From: Fragilaria crotonensis
Lineage: Eukaryota > Bacillariophyta > Fragilariophyceae > Fragilariales > Fragilariaceae
Reading direction: 5' to 3'
NCBI GenBank assembly: GCA_022925895.1
Contig: JAKSYS010000700.1
Location: 1 to 32,057 of the forward strand
Length of the DNA stretch: 32,057 nucleotides
Below, piece after piece: positions 28,029 through 32,057 of the stretch. The translations under genes and the position numbers were made by a program. The notes under the pieces were generated by a model. The model saw nothing but the letters and a program-made list of their open reading frames with translations. It made no database searches and was not told the origin of the DNA. Numbering within the stretch: the first letter of the stretch is position 1; each line of letters opens with the position of its first letter.

Positions 28029-29087
28029 CTAATTCATTTTCGCATTACTAAAGTCCAATTCTGGATGCGCCTTTTTGAACTTCTCCATCATTTCCCATTT
28101 CTTCTGCTCGTCACTGGACGGCAATCCTGCGGCCTTCTGACGCTGATCAAACATCATTTTCTCCACTGTTTGTCTCGTTTCACCATCCAAATCGGCCAAT
28201 TTAGACGATTCTGGTTGAATCTTCGTCACATCAATTGTCGGATCACCCACCACAACACCTTCCCACCATTCCATAGTATTGAGCTTCTGGAGATTAATCA
28301 CTAATCGATTGCCATCTTCGACCGTCCAAAAGGAATCATCACAGATAATGGTCTTGACCAGAGGACCATTCAAAATCAAATCGGGAGCTGCCGACTTGAG
28401 ACCAACCTTGAGATGCTTCTTGGCAATCGATACTACTAAATCTCGACCACGAGTCCCCTCTGGAAGTGGTACCGTCACACACAGTTCTTCGAGGGTCTGA
28501 GTCCACGTGTACTTGCCCTTTACCGTGCCACCGTTGCCAAGGGGAGGTGGGGACTTGTCGTCCTTCTCGTCCGGTTGAGAATCTGGGCTCACTTCCGATG
28601 TCGATTCAACAGCAGGCTCCACTTCTTTTGTAGTTTCATCTTTTAATGTTTTGGTTACGGTTGGTGCCGGTTTTGGCGTTTCCTTTCGAACTTCCTTCTC
28701 GGCAGGACTCACATCAAAGCCCCCATCCGCGTCCAACTCCACAATATCTTCCATTTCTTTTGCAACATCTGCTTTATTCGCAGGCGCAGCAGCAGCTGTA
28801 GCAGGGACGACTTTTGTTTGTTTTGGCTTTGTCTTTTGCTTCTTCTTCTTGGTCTGATCGGCCCTCCAAATATCAGCATGTTTGTTCAATACCTCATGGA
28901 CCTTGCGAATAGCTGCGTCAGTTCCATCATCACTATTGCTACTGCCCGGTGGACCCTCAAAAAAGTCAGTCTTGCGACGTAAAAACGAAAAGACTGTATC
29001 CAACAAGGGTTCAATTCCTCGCGCTTGTTGGGCAACATTTAAATACAATCCATCAAAACGTTCATCATTCTCCATCGTTGATGACAT
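28029..29087 (-). CDS. nudC: NudC nuclear-distribution protein
   Basis: The product has 352 residues from the ATG at 29085-29087. Residues 10-45 (RFDGLYLNVAQQARGIEPLLDTVFSFLRRKTDFF, shown here by its ends) form the NudC N-terminal region. A Lys-rich stretch (78-92) and an acidic, Ser/Pro-rich linker follow. A CS domain at about 192-276 holds YTWTQTLEELCVTVPLP, KHLKVGLKS, DDSFWTVEDG and LQKLNTMEWWEGV. The C-terminus has the family's DGETRQTVEKMMFDQRQK and the final HPELDFSNAK. NudC proteins act as Hsp90-linked co-chaperones for dynein/LIS1 and related clients in the cytosol. Length and domain order match NudC proper rather than the short NudC-like forms. Single exon. Confidence 0.94.
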   Translation of the reverse strand: MSSTMENDERFDGLYLNVAQQARGIEPLLDTVFSFLRRKTDFFEGPPGSSNSDDGTDAAIRKVHEVLNKHADIWRADQTKKKKQKTKPKQTKVVPATAAAAPANKADVAKEMEDIVELDADGGFDVSPAEKEVRKETPKPAPTVTKTLKDETTKEVEPAVESTSEVSPDSQPDEKDDKSPPPLGNGGTVKGKYTWTQTLEELCVTVPLPEGTRGRDLVVSIAKKHLKVGLKSAAPDLILNGPLVKTIICDDSFWTVEDGNRLVINLQKLNTMEWWEGVVVGDPTIDVTKIQPESSKLADLDGETRQTVEKMMFDQRQKAAGLPSSDEQKKWEMMEKFKKAHPELDFSNAKMN

Positions 29088-29716
29088 GATTGTTAATACT
29101 TCGGCTTGATACGCCTTTTTTGTCTTGTCAAGCCTGTATTCCGAGTAGTATGCAACAGAATTGATAGATGTTGGCGTTGTTTTACTACTACTTCAGCAGG
29201 TGGAATGTGAAATGGGAAGGCAATGCAACACCAATGGAGCCCCGTCGGGATCTTCCGGAGACCAAAATGGACCAGGTACTCGAGTATCGGTGACTGTACT
29301 GAGCAGTACAGTACAATTGTACTCAAAAGTATCGAGTAATCAGTACCTCGTATTCCAGTACTGTAGGACAACAGTGGACTCAGGACTCGAGCCTTGGAAA
29401 GGAATGGCGTATACCAGGCTCACCATGACGGCGTCGCCTCAATTCTTGTACCTGCGCCTCAATTCTTGTGCATTGAAATGGGCCTCATGAGAGATGTGTG
29501 ATGCATACGCATCGCAGTAGTACAAGTACTCCGAGTAACTCGTATTAGGACGAGATTCGACGTGCACTACAACTGCCTAGGTACTAGGTACTAAATGCTG
29601 GGGTACTGGTAGGAAGATTGAAAAGCAAACTCACAATTATCGTTCGGTGCCGAACCCGCGAACTGGTCCCTGTTACACTACTACCCGGCATGGCGTGACT
29701 GCCAAACGTCCTCAAT
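29088..29716. other. Intergenic DNA rich in GTAC palindromes
   Basis: No gene is supported. ACTGTACTG and its inverse at 29293-29312 form a 9-bp stem with a 2-base loop. The 15-mer CGCCTCAATTCTTGT is repeated in tandem at 29435-29449 and 29455-29469 (20-bp period). GTAC and TACT words are dense at 29280-29350 and 29510-29610. Confidence 0.6.
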
Positions 29717-31699
29717 CTACGTATCAGACGGCTTCAAAAGTGGAAATGCAATCACATCCCGAATGGACGGGCTGTTGGTGAGAAGCATGACGAGTCGGTC
29801 AATACCAATCCCCAACCCTCCAGTGGGCGGCATACCCTGTTCCAACGCCGACAAGAACTCTTCATCGACATCGCATGCTTCTTCATCTCCGGCAGCCTTT
29901 TTGGCCGCTTGTGCTTCGAATCGAACACGCTGGTCGACTGGATCGGTCAATTCAGAAAAGGAATTGGCATGTTCACGGCCAACAACAAAGAGCTCGAAGC
30001 GCTCCACAATGCCTGGTTTGGAACGATGCGGTTTGGCGAGCGGACTGACTTCGACGGGGTAATCAATGACAAAGGTTGGTTGAATCAATTTGGGCTCGCA
30101 GAGCTCTTCGAAGCACTTGTTGAGGACTTCTCCAATCGTTCCGAGGCCGTATACGCCTGGAACACCAGCCGCTTCGGCGGCAGCCTTGGCTTTGGGAAGG
30201 GACTCTGGGTCGTCAGGATCCAATGCGGCGAAATCAAAGTCCGGAATCTCTTCCTTCACTACATCGTGCATTGTCACTCGTCGCCAGGGACGTTCCAAGC
30301 TAACAGTGTAGTCTCCATATGGAATCGTAAGACCGCCACAGATTCTACTGTCCTGGGCGATAGTACAGACCAATTGCTCTGTCAATTCCATCATATCGTT
30401 GTAGTCGGCAAAGGCTTGATATAGTTCGACACTGGTAAACTCAGGATTATGACGCGTGGATATTCCTTCGTTTCGAAAAATGCGTCCCAATTCGTAGACT
30501 CGGTTGAATCCACCGACAATTAATCTCTTGAGGTGCAATTCGGTCGCGATGCGGAGCGTCAAGTCCAATCCCATGGAATTGTGATAGGTCTCGAAGGGCT
30601 TGGCTTCCGCTCCACCACTCTGCGAGTGCAGCACTGGTGTTTCAATCTCCAAAAATCCCATATCATCCAACTGTCTTCTCAACATGGTAGTGATCGCAGC
30701 TCTCTTACGGAAGGTATCACGAACATCCTTATTGACAATGAGATCCAAGTGTCGAGATCGATAACGCTTGGAAATATCTTGCAACCCATGGAACTTGTCA
30801 GGAAGTTGCAAGACCGCCTTGGTGAGCATGGTCCATTCCTTGGCATAGACAGTCAGCTCGCCCTTATCAGTACGTCGAACTGATCCACGGACTCCAATAA
30901 TATCACCACCATCTGTCCAGGCCTTGAGATTCTCAAACGAATCTCCCAAACGACCTTTATCAAGTTGAAGTTGCATCACTCCCGTCTCATCTTGCAACGT
31001 GAAGAATGCCAATTTTCCAAACACTCGTCGGACCATGATGCGACCAGCGACGGAAACATCCGCATCTTGATCTTCTTCTCCTGGTGCCAATACTCGTCCT
31101 CCTCCGTCACTATCATCATCGTTGTAGTCGGCTGCCAATTGTGCTGCCGTCATGGTCGGTGCAAAGGTATAGGCAAATGGTTCCACACCAGCATCGCGCA
31201 TCGCTTGGACCTTGTCGAGACGATTCTGACGAAGCTCTGATTCAGAAAGTTCAACAACAGGAGTGGCGGCAGCAGCAGGTTTCGTCGACGCAGGTTTATT
31301 GCCTTGTTTCTTTTTGGATGGTTGTGAAGCTGATGCGGATGAGGATGAGGATGATGCTGGTGGCTTTTCCTCGGAAGGAAGTTGTGCCTTGAGTGCCAAG
31401 AGTTCTTGAACATAAGGTGCCAAATCTTCTTTGCTGGTTCCATCGGCCTTTAGCTTCCTGATTTGTTCTCCCTTTTCTTGAACGAGTCGTTCCACATCTT
31501 CAATAGAAGTACTCATGCGAAGCATGGTTACGGCTCGTGGCAGACGGACGGAAGATTGGAGCAGCTTATGGGCTGCAACATGGTGATGTTGAAGTGAGCC
31601 AAGTCCAGCCGTCGTTGTCGAGAAGGCCCCCGCACGACGACACCAAGCCATGAACATCATGCTGATTAAAAGGACGCTGCAGCCGTTACGATTCGACAT
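29717..31699 (-). CDS. Lysyl-tRNA synthetase (class II) with WHEP-like domain and plastid presequence
   Basis: From the ATG at 31697-31699 the product has 660 residues. Residues 1-24 act as a signal peptide ([18 protein letters not shown]) with Phe26-Ser following Ala-Gly-Ala, a plastid-type bipartite signal. Residues about 66-108 ([37 protein letters not shown]) resemble a WHEP domain, a tRNA-binding helical hairpin. A Ser/Ala/Lys linker follows, then the OB-fold anticodon domain ([23 protein letters not shown]) and the class II core: motif 2 with [20 protein letters not shown] (406-425) and motif 3 with [11 protein letters not shown]. It attaches lysine to tRNA-Lys. Downstream ATGs at 31525 and 31516 would remove the presequence but keep the WHEP domain, so a cytosolic form is possible. 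Single exon. Confidence 0.93.
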   Translation of the reverse strand: MSNRNGCSVLLISMMFMAWCRRAGAFSTTTAGLGSLQHHHVAAHKLLQSSVRLPRAVTMLRMSTSIEDVERLVQEKGEQIRKLKADGTSKEDLAPYVQELLALKAQLPSEEKPPASSSSSSASASQPSKKKQGNKPASTKPAAAATPVVELSESELRQNRLDKVQAMRDAGVEPFAYTFAPTMTAAQLAADYNDDDSDGGGRVLAPGEEDQDADVSVAGRIMVRRVFGKLAFFTLQDETGVMQLQLDKGRLGDSFENLKAWTDGGDIIGVRGSVRRTDKGELTVYAKEWTMLTKAVLQLPDKFHGLQDISKRYRSRHLDLIVNKDVRDTFRKRAAITTMLRRQLDDMGFLEIETPVLHSQSGGAEAKPFETYHNSMGLDLTLRIATELHLKRLIVGGFNRVYELGRIFRNEGISTRHNPEFTSVELYQAFADYNDMMELTEQLVCTIAQDSRICGGLTIPYGDYTVSLERPWRRVTMHDVVKEEIPDFDFAALDPDDPESLPKAKAAAEAAGVPGVYGLGTIGEVLNKCFEELCEPKLIQPTFVIDYPVEVSPLAKPHRSKPGIVERFELFVVGREHANSFSELTDPVDQRVRFEAQAAKKAAGDEEACDVDEEFLSALEQGMPPTGGLGIGIDRLVMLLTNSPSIRDVIAFPLLKPSDT

Positions 31700-32057
31700 G
31701 AGATGCTCACACGAACAAACGGGAGTACAGAAATCAACAAGCAAAGATAGTCTCTATCGTTGATGGTTGATAGTTGATGGATGAGATCGTGATGGTTGAT
31801 GGTCGTGTGACGATGATGGTGGTCAGGTCGTCAGTGGTTGTTGGTTGTTCACTGATCCGAGTACAGAATTTAGAATGCAGATTGCACATCAGTCGCCGAT
31901 TGATGTCCCAACAAAATACGCGGCTGCTATCATGTGCGAACTGGCTACAAGTACTAGCTAGTAGAGCTACTACAGGAGTTCTCGTACTGGTTGTTGTGGT
32001 ACAGTAACAACCCAGTTGTCGCTCGCAACGCGCTGCGGCTACAACAGAAAAGACTCC
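31700..32057. other. Upstream DNA of the lysyl-tRNA synthetase gene
   Basis: No gene is supported. A GATGGTTGATGG-type repeat tract lies at 31760-31805, and GTAC/CTAG words cluster near 31945-32005. Confidence 0.5.

Noticed and set aside
29640-29700. Possible tRNA (GGTTCGGCACC on the minus strand)
   Set aside because: No T-arm stem of five pairs and no matching acceptor stem can be formed around it.
1-32057. CRISPR arrays, bacterial operons, rRNA genes
   Set aside because: None seen. The window is eukaryotic, with spliced genes and organelle presequences.

Overview
This is a nuclear genome fragment from a photosynthetic stramenopile, most probably a diatom. Three predicted proteins begin with a signal peptide followed by a phenylalanine at the cleavage point (Ala-Phe-Ser, Gly-Phe-Ser), which is the bipartite targeting signal of secondary red-lineage plastids. 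Introns are few and short (about 70-160 nt) with GT-AG ends. Genes are dense and lie on both strands. The species cannot be named from the sequence alone.

Layout. Positions 1-3101 are a complete DNA transposon with perfect 25-bp terminal inverted repeats and TA target duplications. It holds a decayed pogo/CENP-B-like DDE transposase on the minus strand and a second, unrecognised protein on the plus strand. From about 3748 to 9150 two copies of a 1.6-1.9 kb segment flank an intact J-domain gene. Each copy carries a two-exon gene for a strongly hydrophobic repeat protein, and the two paralogues have expanded different minisatellites. A broken SRPBCC-like gene follows at 9208-9826. A second mobile-element candidate at 10290-13563 has 31-bp inverted repeats and a broken DDE transposase.

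From about 13.8 kb to the end the window is ordinary gene-dense sequence. In order: an EF-hand membrane protein, a phosphatidylinositol-synthase-type CDP-alcohol transferase, an unknown two-exon acidic protein, a MAP2K-like kinase, an MIT-AAA ATPase (spastin/Vps4 clade), a plastid-targeted POR-like reductase, an acidic repeat protein with a C-terminal anchor, a CoA-carrier-like mitochondrial carrier, a small plastid protein, a NudC protein, and a lysyl-tRNA synthetase with an N-terminal WHEP-like domain and plastid presequence. These are unlinked housekeeping or signalling genes, and no functional cluster is evident.

Most notable points: the hidden second gene of the first transposon; the duplicated hydrophobic repeat family; the reductase with a lumen-type presequence but no POR cysteine; a cluster of TGACGT (CO2/cAMP-type) elements upstream of the acidic anchored protein; and the possible dual-start lysyl-tRNA synthetase. 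All reading-frame lesions fall in mobile or accessory sequence, and the core genes are intact.
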